Source of the DNA: Hypomesus transpacificus
Lineage: Eukaryota > Chordata > Actinopteri > Osmeriformes > Osmeridae
Assembly: GCF_021917145.1 (NCBI RefSeq)
Contig: NC_061078.1
Span: 7,763,604-7,827,603 of the forward strand
Length of the DNA stretch: 64,000 nucleotides
Direction: 5' to 3'
Shown here: piece after piece, positions 12,464 to 24,800 of the stretch
How the letters are laid out: each line of letters starts with the position of its first letter
Numbering within the stretch: the first letter of the stretch is position 1
Position numbers and translations under genes: made by a program
Notes under the pieces: model-generated
What the model was told of the DNA's origin: nothing
Seen by the model: the letters and a program-made list of their open reading frames with translations, nothing else
Databases searched by the model: none

Positions 12464-13606
12464 TAATAACCTTAATTAGTTATTGATTAGTTTTTAAAAT
12501 AATGGCTTAACCTGATACTGTTGTTGCAAATTCTACTCTGGATGCATTTGATTAAAAGCCTTTTTTTTTATTTTATTGTGATTTTGCACAATGTTACTGC
12601 AGCTGGCTGTCCCTAGCTTCCTGTGCTGTGTAAAGCTATACTTACTAAGCTAGAGGCAGTAGTGATGTATCTGAACGCACAAAGAAAATAATTGCTGCAT
12701 TGATTTGTAATTAAATTATTGTCTAAATATTTATAACTAGAGCAATTACATGGGAATACAGACAAATCTGTAGAGGGGGAAAAAACAAAAAACCTACTGT
12801 TTAGAATCTTCTTGAGAGATCTCTTTTTACAGTGAATAGCCTCTAAGAATGTGTTTAATGGTTTCACTAACATTTTCATTGTCTAAATGATCTGCTGGAA
12901 CAACAAACAACATTGATTTAAATCCTTAAAAAAATTACTCGCACTGCTGAGAATGTCCTGATAATAGTAATGATATTTGAAGCAGTAAAGCTTGTAAGGC
13001 AGTGAGACTACTGAGAGTCCTGCTTTGTTCATGGTATTTTGAATGAAGCAACATTCTAGTCCCCCATACCTAATGTTTGTCATGCTACCCTCTGTTATCT
13101 GCCTCTGACTTGTGGTGAGATAAAGTGCAGGTGTGTTATCGTTGGTTTTCCACATAAAACGTTTGGTAGTTTAATTGTTCTGTAACATTCCAACTGTGTT
13201 TGAATGCAATGTATTACCTTTCATTTATAGATGTGCTTTTGAAAAAATTGCAGCTCCCAAATAAAATAAAAAATAAGAAGTTGACAAAGTTCACTTGTAT
13301 TTTTACGGTAATTGAAAAATGGAGGTTGGATCAGGACTAGTCTGAACTGATTTATTCTAAGCTAGCCAGAGCACCAGTACCTAACAGTGTATTTTCTCAT
13401 AATGCTAGGGTTAGCATTAGCATGGTAACATGCAACGCCTGTAGACCAATTACAAAAGCGCCATTCAGTCATTATCATTTAAAAAAATAATTTATTAACA
13501 ATTTAGTACAGTGTTCACTACAATGTTAGATGGAGAGAAAGCAACATTAAAGCCTTTTATGAGTCATTATTTCAGCACATTTACCACCATCATGTGACTT
13601 TACATC
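12464..13606. other. ccpg1 3' UTR and tail-to-tail spacer with pigb
   Basis: This AT-rich stretch is non-coding. ccpg1 probably ends at one of the attaaa/aataaa-like signals near 12552 or 13261. The right part (about 13,480-13,606) is the likely pigb 3' UTR on the minus strand. No further gene is seen. Confidence 0.5.
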
Positions 13607-16550
13607 TCAGTGCCTCTCATAGACGAAGATGCTTCCTCCAACATGACCCTCTGGCATGTGAGTGTGGAAGATCTCAGGGCTTCTGATGTATTTATTTCCT
13701 TTGAGGAATACAGAAATCTCCTGAAACACAAGCGGGAGAGAGTGAATAGAAGAATATCTCTGTCGAAATACAAGACAGTGAAGAGAGATAGAGTTGGATA
13801 GGGTTTGATGAATCATTTGGCATGCAAGTTAAGCAAATGTAGGGACTTTTTGTGGCTCGGAATTGTGTTCAAAAATAAGTCTTATCTAACCTTCTCCAAA
13901 ACATCAAAGAGCACCAGGTGGGTAGGCAGCGAGGACTTGTATGGAAAAGAGTCCCTCAGCCAAAGGAGAGGGTCGTCAAAGAAGTGCTCTGCCTCATCTA
14001 CATAGCTGCTATTTCCATGCAGGTCTGGAGGACACTCCAGAAAACGCATCCTCATTGGACAGTGAACATGACTACAAACAGAGAGCATGTTCATCAGTGT
14101 AGGTTCTTATTAGTAGAGTCTGGATGTCACTCATGTTGTGGCCAATTGGAAAGGGCCAATAGTACTGACAGAAAACGTAAGCTGTATATGGTAGCTACCT
14201 GTAGAAAGGAGTTGAGTGGCAGGGCATGAGGAAGTATATATCCGGTTGAATGGAGCCTGCAGACTGGCTGGTGTGACACAGGGTCTGAAGATGGCCCATT
14301 ACATCCAGGGTTCCTCTCTGGTGAACCAGACCAGTGTACAGAGCAGGAACCAGGTTGGACACCAGTAGGACACAAGCTACCTTTTTCCTCCAGGCTTTCA
14401 GACTGGCCAATGAAATACCTGCAACAGACTATAACACTTTACATTTCTGGATCTGAGTGTGAAAATGACTGAATCTCTGACTGAAGCACTCACCACAGAA
14501 CACCATGCACAGTGGTACAACAGGATAGATGAATCTGAATTCCTTGTGAGCGAGCAAACTGGAAAGTAAGACACAAATATTATTTATCACACATTTACAT
14601 ATGGGTTTTTATAGAAAGTCTTTATTTACATTTACATTTAGTCATATAGCAGACTAAATGACAGCATTTATTATATTAATATAATCATCACCATCACTGC
14701 AGAAAAAAAACACCAACCTGTAAACCGCTACTGTCCAGATCACAGTTACCAACAGTATCCTGTACTTCTTTGGGGTCAGCATACATCCATGGAGGAAGAG
14801 AGGCAGATGGGGTCCGATGACAGCCACAAAGCCCTGGCTGAGGTACCAGTGCCAGGGGTGGGAGCCATAGAACTCTGCCACATTGTGCAATATGTTAAAC
14901 TTTAGGAAGTTGTACTGCACTAGGGTAGTCTGTGGGAAGAAGGTGTTGAAGGCAGCAGTAAGGAATTAAATGCATTGCGGAAGGAGTGAATAACACCGAA
15001 CAGGATATTACACAGATCCATACCTTTCCATAGAATATACAGTCGATCAAGGTTGATACGCCAAGAGTCAAAGCCCTGTAAACAAGGAAGAGAATCCTTT
15101 AGTAACTGAGACATGACAACAATGCAGCTGACAGCACAGAGAGAGAGCAAGAACACTGACCCTATGGGCAGGCAGTGGTGAGTGACAAGTCTTAGCTTGT
15201 TGTTCTCTCTCCAGAAGTGCTGCAGAAGAAGAGGAAGCCACACAATCAAGGCTGTCGGACGAACAATGACTGCCATGGCAACCAGGGTCAAATATTTGGG
15301 GCTGAAAAAACAAAAACACCATAAGCAGAAATACAGAGCACGTCGTCTTTCAGTCACCCAGGTCTATGTGAGATATGTGTATAGGTTCTGTAGTAAGTGG
15401 TACCTGCTGTGTGTTTTAGTGCCAGGCAGAGGATAGTAGCACAGTGCCAGAGCAGTGAGAGTGGTCTCCATGGTGTTGGTCAATGTCCTGGTGCAGCAAT
15501 ACCACGTGAACCAGGATGACAGTTGGCAGAACAGCTGTGGAGTGTGGACAGAGCAAGAGACACAAACACCATCTGTAGTTTCAGTTTTTAGAATGAGATT
15601 ACAGCAACAACAAAAATACATTACACACTGAGAGGTTCTTCTTTACCGTCCATCTAGCAGTGTCCGAAGGCTCAAGTGTTCGAATGAGAGAGTAGAGCTT
15701 GATGTCACCCAGGGCAGCTAGGAGGGCTTGGAGAACACGTGGTGCCCATACCTACACAGTCCACAACACACATTTTAGTGCATTCCAACACATTTTGTCT
15801 CACCTGTAGATTCTGAGGTATTTCCATGAACCAGGACTAACCAAGAGTTGAACTGAGTCACAGTTTGTGAAGTGCAGGATCTTGTAAATTATGGCAAAAA
15901 CCAGAGGGTAAGAGAATCCTCGTAATCCTTCTTTCCATTCCCAGGTTAAGTAGCCATAGGTGAGTCTATTAAGGACAGTTCATCCTGTACCAGAGAGGTT
16001 TTGGAAAAGATTCATGTTTAAGATACACATTGTGTTCAGTGATAAAAGGATATTTGTAAACCATGCGATGGGAGACTTCAAGGGACTGCCAGTATTCGTC
16101 AGGTACGAAGCTGGTCTGGACCAGGAAGCAGTTGATCAGACGGAAAGTCACAGAGAACACAGAGACACTGACCCCAAACACACCTGTAGAGTTCAACAAC
16201 TGGTTTATAGCAGAGGAGATTCTATTAGATCATTACCTTAGTAAGACATTTGTGATGCTGTATCACTCTCTACATGTATTGACACTTGTTTCCAATTGCT
16301 TATCTCTTACTACTGAAACATAACGATAATGCATATAGTATGCTACCTTGCTAGCTTAGCTACCTAGTATTAAAAGGCTCGACCGTCCATGCTGGCATGC
16401 ACAACATAGCCTAGCTACTCTACCTTTGTCAAAATGACATGTATCTTCTTTACTGTAAAGCTGAGATTTTCTTTTCCGTAGTTTAATGGGCTCAGAAAAT
16501 GTCTTGTTCCCTGTGTTTAAGCGCGCACGAATCCTGTCCATTACTTCCAT
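13607..16550 (-). CDS. pigb: GPI mannosyltransferase 3 (PIG-B)
   Basis: PIGB adds the third mannose to the GPI anchor precursor in the ER lumen, using dolichol-phosphate mannose (GT22 family). Twelve exons in transcript order: 16550-16424, 16183-16054, 15959-15842, 15751-15647, 15534-15404, 15301-15161, 15075-15024, 14929-14718, 14558-14494, 14418-14199, 14071-13891, 13720-13607. They close to 531 aa (human 554). Multiple membrane helices are visible. The catalytic-loop acidic motif is in [14 protein letters not shown] (exon 2). Other conserved blocks are [19 protein letters not shown]-type, [28 protein letters not shown] and the C-terminal [12 protein letters not shown] with IFVYER. Intron 2 has AT-AC ends instead of GT-AG and is listed separately; only that splice restores [11 protein letters not shown]. 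The start ATG at 16550 is the first in the exon. The gene is head to head with pigbos1. Confidence 0.95.
14626..14652 (-). mobile_element. SINE 3'-tail fragment
   Basis: The sequence acatttacatttagtcatatagcag matches the tail shared by the other SINE copies here (catttagtcatttagcagac), read on the minus strand. It lies inside a pigb intron and no tRNA-like head is attached. Confidence 0.45.
15960..16053 (-). other. pigb: Putative U12-type AT-AC intron in pigb
   Basis: Read on the minus strand, this 94-nt intron starts ATATCCTTTT (16053 downward), the consensus donor of AT-AC minor-spliceosome introns. It ends GACTCAC at 15960. A near-consensus U12 branch site TCCTTAAT occupies 15975-15968, about 9-10 nt before the AC end. 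Splicing here joins codon halves aa and c into Asn, giving HRMVYN then YGYLTWEW, which matches human [14 protein letters not shown]. No GT-AG pair in the interval that I tried gives the conserved frame. Confidence 0.8.
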
Positions 16551-17642
16551 GCACCTTATCGAAAGTAACGTTGAAATGGCATGATATTACAATGTAATCT
16601 GAGGAACAGGCTGGGAACAGCACCACTGAACACGAGTTCCGTGTTTAGGTCTGTGGGTGACGTAAATTGTGCGTGGTCAAATAAATGCAGTCAGTTTGGA
16701 AAATACGATTACAACTCTATAATTGTCTATTGTCTGTCATAAAAATCCGAGTTGTACATATGGATTTTAGAAATATTATTTTTTGCTCAATAGTAAATAT
16801 GGGCACCTAATTTTATGTTAGAGGTTTCATAAGGAAACTCCGTGTGTCCCTTAACGCTTGTTGTAGTTGGCCCATGTTTGCCCTTTAAGCTAGCTACTAG
16901 CAGTTAGTTGTTGCTGTCAGAAGCATTAGATTCAGGTGAGTTTACCAAGGTAGGTAATGTGGTAATGCTTACTAACATGCAAAAAGTATTAACGTACACG
17001 TGTGTAGATGTCACTATTAAATGCAAGCTCCTCGTCATTCTGTACATCTTGTTTAATCTTTCTTCAAGAAATACTGCTGGGGAAGTAGTCTTCAACCCCT
17101 GGTCGTCAGGGCCCACTGTCCGGATGTTTTCCTGCGCCAACACACTTGATTCAAATGAATGGGTTGTTTAGTTGGAGCAGTGAAACATCTAAAACATATT
17201 AGGGGCCTGAGGACCATGGGTTGAAGACCACGGAACTAGATTGTTAATAGGCCTACTTTCCTGTGGTAATTTGTGGTGACATAAAAGTGTAGCTATTTGG
17301 GTATTTATTCTCTTTTTTATATGATATTGTGTGTGAATTGTAATATTGTGTGTTCCTATTGCTTTTGCTGTTGTAGGCCTACAACCAGTTGGCACTTTGG
17401 GGACAAATAAAGATCTACACCTTCAACTTTAGTTGCATTAGTTGGTAGGTTAGGAAAATAAAATATGTTTAACATTTTAATGAAAGTCCTATGTCGACAC
17501 CTCTCACCCTCCAGATTGAGCGTCCATGTACCTAGGGTTGGACCTGATGTGGACTCAACATTTATAATTCCTGTTTTTTCTTTTTATCCTCTACAGGGTC
17601 AACAAAGCAATACTAGGTGCTGTGTCTTGCTCCAGAGAAGCC
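16551..17642. promoter_or_regulatory. Head-to-head pigb / pigbos1 promoter interval
   Basis: pigb runs left from 16550 and pigbos1 runs right. A likely non-coding first exon of pigbos1 ends at 16935 (ttcag before gtgagt). The next acceptor, ctctacag at 17589-17596, opens the coding exon. No TATA box stands out, so a shared bidirectional promoter around 16,560-16,930 is an inference from the layout. The intron 16,936-17,596 shows nothing else recognisable. Confidence 0.5.
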
Positions 17643-17921
17643 ATGATAGGGCACAGGGTACCCTTCGCATCAATTGCCTTCGCTACAGTGCTTGGAGTTG
17701 GTGGTGGAGTCTACATATACAAGCCATTTTTCGAGTCGCAGATGAAGAACCAGGGACCTGGAAAACTCAAGCAGGAGGTACCAAATACTCTGAATCAACC
17801 AGAGGCCAGTATGACCATACCAGAGAATCACTCCCCTGACAAAGTGCCTGAGAGTCTCAGCTTGGCAATAACCACAGGAACTGTGTCTGAGAGCCTGGCA
17901 CAACCTGTTTCAAAAGAATAA
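17643..17921 (+). CDS. pigbos1: PIGB opposite strand protein 1 microprotein
   Basis: In mammals PIGBOS1 is a small outer-mitochondrial-membrane protein that contacts CLCC1 at the ER and tunes the unfolded protein response. A single coding exon from the ATG at 17643 gives 92 aa. Residues about 7-30 form the conserved membrane segment (FATVLGVGGGVYIYKPFFE, compared with FATVLGIAGGVYIFQPVFE as I recall the human protein). The hydrophilic tail is Pro/Ser/Glu-rich and about 40 residues longer than the human one, which has 54 residues in all. The position divergent from pigb matches the human naming. An aataaa near 17987 probably ends the transcript. A frame opens slightly upstream of the ATG but has no earlier ATG after the acceptor. 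Confidence 0.85.
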   Translation: MIGHRVPFASIAFATVLGVGGGVYIYKPFFESQMKNQGPGKLKQEVPNTLNQPEASMTIPENHSPDKVPESLSLAITTGTVSESLAQPVSKE

Positions 17922-18345
17922 AATGTGTTGATTAATTGTTTTGTTATTTTTTTTAACATGATTGTCGTCATATATAAAGGTTAAATAAAATGCCAATAAT
18001 ACCAATGTCTGGGTCTGATGGTTGAAGGTCTGTCTTTGCTAAGTATGCAAAGTTAGTTTTTAAGGTAAAATAATTGGTTTTATGGGACTGTTTGTAGATA
18101 TCATTCTAAATATAATACTATAGTCGATAGGGGACGCTGTTACTCCGTTGGCATTATTGTTTATGGAGGATTTGTGGTTAAGATTCGGCAGGTGCCCCGC
18201 ACTGTATGATATGAAGGCTGTATGGTGCTATAATGTAATGAGTTTATACCATCCCTGCACTTAAGAACTGGGGACATCATTTGATCATAAATACATTTGT
18301 TTTATGCGTTCTAGGCCTTCCCCTTTCTTTTAGCCTATAACCCCT

Positions 18346-18545
18346 AAATCAAATCAAATCAAATCAAATTTATTTGTATAGCCCTTTTTACACGCAAGCA
18401 TGTCACAGAGGGCTTCACATGCGCCCATAGAACTGCCCCTCAACCAACCTAAACCCTCAAGGAAGACAAGGAAAAACTCCCAGAAAAACTCCCACCGGGG
18501 AGTCCCCACTCCCTACCTCCCTTGACAATGCCAAAAGGCAGATTT
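18346..18545. repeat. Dispersed fish repeat with AAATC tandem head
   Basis: Tandem copies of aaatc lead into atttatttgtatagccc, then the cacagagggcttcacat and ggaaaaactccc blocks. These blocks recur in many teleost genomes. I see no terminal inverted repeats and no coding sequence, so the class is uncertain. Confidence 0.55.
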
Positions 18546-20079
18546 ACTATTATGAACTCCAATAGATAAGTTTAAGTTGGTGCTGGGCTGGTAAGAGAAG
18601 GAGGGGCTATCTAGTTTTGTAGTAATAGCGAACGGAAGTGATGGTGCACTGTAGAGAGGGTATGTGCAACAAATTGAGCAACAGCAAAGTACTGTAAACT
18701 CAGTTTAGTTCCCACATTACAGAAATCAGACTCATTCGACGCGCTTTAACAGGCTTTTTTGTCAAGAAAGTAACGCAGTAGAGCTGGTAAGTGAATTGAG
18801 AATACGTTGACTTCTCTGTAGCTAATTTGGGGCAATTGTTCAAGCGGGAGACAAATCCGAAACTTTAACTATTAAACAAAACGGCTAAGTTTATTGTTAA
18901 GTTACTGAAAAGTTTCACAGGTCTGCTCCGCATGGATTTTGAGACACGTGTCTTTATCCACGTAGCATTTTCCTACCCAGTAATTTTGCCTTGTATTTGT
19001 GGGTAGCCTTAACAAAACCGCCTCTACTAACAGCGTTGACAAAATCATATTTAATATGAAAAAAGTATCATCAATATCTTCCAACTACCGCAAATGATTT
19101 GTTTACTTTGTTAAACGAGTCAGGAACTTTGGTAAATTGCTTTGAATAGCCAACGTTAAGACGACTGGTGTGCTTGCTTGTCACTGCCGTTTTACCATTC
19201 AATAAGTTGTTGTGTGACGTCAGTAGGTCAGAATGCAGCACCTCCTTGGGCCCAACCTGGAGAGATCGGTTGCCTCAAGAAGCGTACGCTACGTATTGAC
19301 CCTTTCTTGTCATTTAAAATAAAAATACGGCACGTCAGTATGTACCTCCACCGTCATCTTCCCCCTCACTTGGATGGTTTGAAAAATGACAGCCTAACAT
19401 TTTACAAATTTAAGCCAGCATGGGGGCTAAAATTGTGTAATTACAAATAACTATACGTGTCTGTAAATCCCACCACTTTCAGAACCCACTATCCGAGTAG
19501 GTAATGCTCAGTATAAAGATTTTGTATTCTATATTTGGTCAAATACATGACCATCCAGGTGACTACATGAGGACCAGCTGAAGGGTGTTACATGAGGATG
19601 TTTGAAATCAGGGTTGTGTCCAGGGTAAAGGGTCCTCCAAAGTGTGTGTGTGTGTGTGTGTGTGTGGGGGGGGGGGATCTAAATTCTCTCCTAAAGCACT
19701 AGGCAGGGGTTGAGGTCAAGTTGGGTTGGTCTCATGATGTTTTGGTGACGTTTTCCTATGAAATCAATGTTTGTCAGTTTAACTTGGGACTTCTGGACTA
19801 TCCTGGCTGCAGTCTGTTTTGTGAACTTATACTAACAAGTTCAGCGTTCTTCTGCTACGCTGACTGACTGCACCATGTTGCTTTATCTGTTACCATCACT
19901 GCTGTGTATGCTTCCTCTCAAAGCTGTGATAAGACTTGAGTCTGAACATGTGACTCAATTCAACTTGTTACAAACTTTTACAATGAACTGTTTTTCTATG
20001 TCAAAGGACCATTTCACACCTACCAAGACCACTAGTGAAATCAGTACCTCATCTGATCATTAAGTCTGAAAGTAGAACA

Positions 20080-20120
20080 GAAATAGAAAACAACATGTAA
20101 TTCATGTTGTTTTCTATTTC
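20080..20120. repeat. Perfect 18-bp inverted repeat
   Basis: The arms at 20080-20097 (gaaatagaaaacaacatg) and 20103-20120 are exact reverse complements around a 5-base loop, taatt. It lies in the rab27a 5' region. It has no terminator-like T run and no coding context. Confidence 0.8.
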
Positions 20121-21263
20121 TACACCCTACAGTGTAGCCTAGATGTAGAGACGGGCAGCTTGATGGTCAGCCAATAGCCTGTGTCTCAACATGATTAGCA
20201 TCTTCTACAATGTGCTTCTGCATGAACTGGCTAAATTAATCTGCCTCATACTGGAGCGACCTGTGCCGCCTCAGTGATCCCAGCCTATCCTGAGAGCGGG
20301 GCCAGCAGGAGCAGCTAGCCCCAGGGCCCTCTCCTCTGGGGAAGGCCTCCATGAACATGGCCCTGTTTGCCAGATGGTGTACACACTTAGGGCACTTGGG
20401 AGCAACCTCATTGTGCACAGAGACTGAGGGATTCGAAAGAGGGACCATCGCATTTTCTGTCATTGTCTGTCACATGTGTATCAGTGACTGTCTTTTTAAC
20501 TTAACAAAATAAATAGAATAGTGTGTGCAGACGCATCAGGCATGGGTGATTCACCAGGTCTGAACTCTTTTGTCCCACCAATGAACCACAGGACTAGGAT
20601 TGGTCCCTGGGAGGACTGAGAGGGAACTGCTTCGGTTGAAGCTGCTTCAGTGTGGCTCCAGAGCTGCTTCAGATCATAAGCAGCTTATGGGTCAGGATGA
20701 GGGGTTTAGAGGCTGGTGAGAGTGTAGGAATGTGTAGCGTGTCTGAAGGCCTTTTCACGCCAGTCATATGATGTATTCAATGTTCTAACAGCAGGAGCCA
20801 CTCAAAAAAACAGTAGCCCTCAAATATGTTGGAGCTTTTTTGCTCCAAGGGGTGTTTCAGTAGGATTTAGGTTTATTCAAGAATTTTACTGAAACGTTTA
20901 TTGATTAGGTTAATGCAACACCAGATGATAAAGTATTCCTACTATAGATTTCTTTTATTCACCTAATTATGTCTGCTCATGGAGTATTTTAGTGTGTTCA
21001 CCCAAACCAACCAGGAAGCAGGTGAGAGTTTACCCCAGACCCGATTACAGATTCCTGGGATCTCCCTTTAGTTTCAGTACTACTGTAGTGAATACATGTA
21101 ATTTGGTAGCTGTGTTTTGTAGTTGTGGTATGTGTGTACTTAATTTTTTTCTGTTTCCTGTTTCTGTGTCAGCATAGTTATGGGATGCCATGACAACAGG
21201 CCAGTTCTCACACCATCCTCTGCTAGGTCTGCTACAGTCAGCAGTTCTCAGAGTTATGACTAA

Positions 21264-23788
<2,525 letters not shown>

Positions 23789-24800
23789 GGTCCAGACTAG
23801 GGTCTAGACTAGGGTCTATACCCATATGAGGTCTCTGTCCATAAGTTATAAAAAGTAACACTTTAAAAGGCGTGATGTACTAAGAGACGATGTCATACGA
23901 ATGTTGATGGGCCACTGACCATGCCCCAAACCACTGGTCACACCCCCTGAACCACTGCATTACCACTGTCGGTTCAGTCAGTTATGTGCCTTTTGAATGT
24001 TTTCATTTGAAATTGTTACTATTCATATTATTATAATGTTCATTTTTAGATTATTTAACATTTAGTGTACTTGCAAATAATTATTTTCTTAGCTCCAGTA
24101 AGGAGGTAAGAAGCTACTCAAATTTCTATTTCTAGAAAACACTGGCCTGTTTGGGGAAAAAGCTACCACCATTGCTATATTTTACTTGTCACAGTGCACT
24201 TCCTTTTATTCTAGTTTATACTGTGTGTGAATGAGTTGGTTGATTCACTGCATGCATGGCCTGCTCCACAGTAACATCTAATTAGCTTAGTAGTTTGGTC
24301 TCTTTCCTACAATATGTGTCACAGTATTGGAATCTAGGGGTGTATTAGAATCTCTAAAATTCCTGTCTGCTGGTTGAAGTTAGCTTTCTGTTATATTTGA
24401 TCATACAATGTGCCTTTAATATTCTGTATTAACTCATACACTGTATTCTTACCAAACAATCTTTATGCCAAATATGCAAATCATATTCAGAAAATAAATG
24501 TATTTTTATTTATTAAAACAAGTTTTGCACAAAGCTTTCTATTTGATCACCTAATTATTTTTTTTCAATCGGTTACACAACACACTCCGAAATGAATTTC
24601 GTTTTAGAATTGTTTCCTAGATTTACAGTAGGGGGCAGGATATAGCAAAATGTACAAACGGGTCGATTTACAACAGAAGAAACCAACACGTTTACGGAAA
24701 TGCACTTACGTAATTTCCTTTTGTTGATCCACACCCTCGTGCTCTCAGAAATTGTATTTCTTTACTGATGGGCATGAAATAAACTAACAACTTTTCAACA
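23789..24800. other. rab27a 3' UTR and spacer
   Basis: This AT-rich interval lacks coding sequence. A plus-strand aataaa near 24494 is the likely rab27a polyadenylation signal. The rsl24d1 promoter should lie in about 24,600-24,800, where CpGs reappear; no TATA box is obvious. Confidence 0.5.

Noticed and set aside
15969-16054. Continuation of pigb exon 2 through [17 protein letters not shown]
   Set aside because: This is the U12-like intron read as protein; it breaks the conserved VFNYGYLTW block and reaches a stop.
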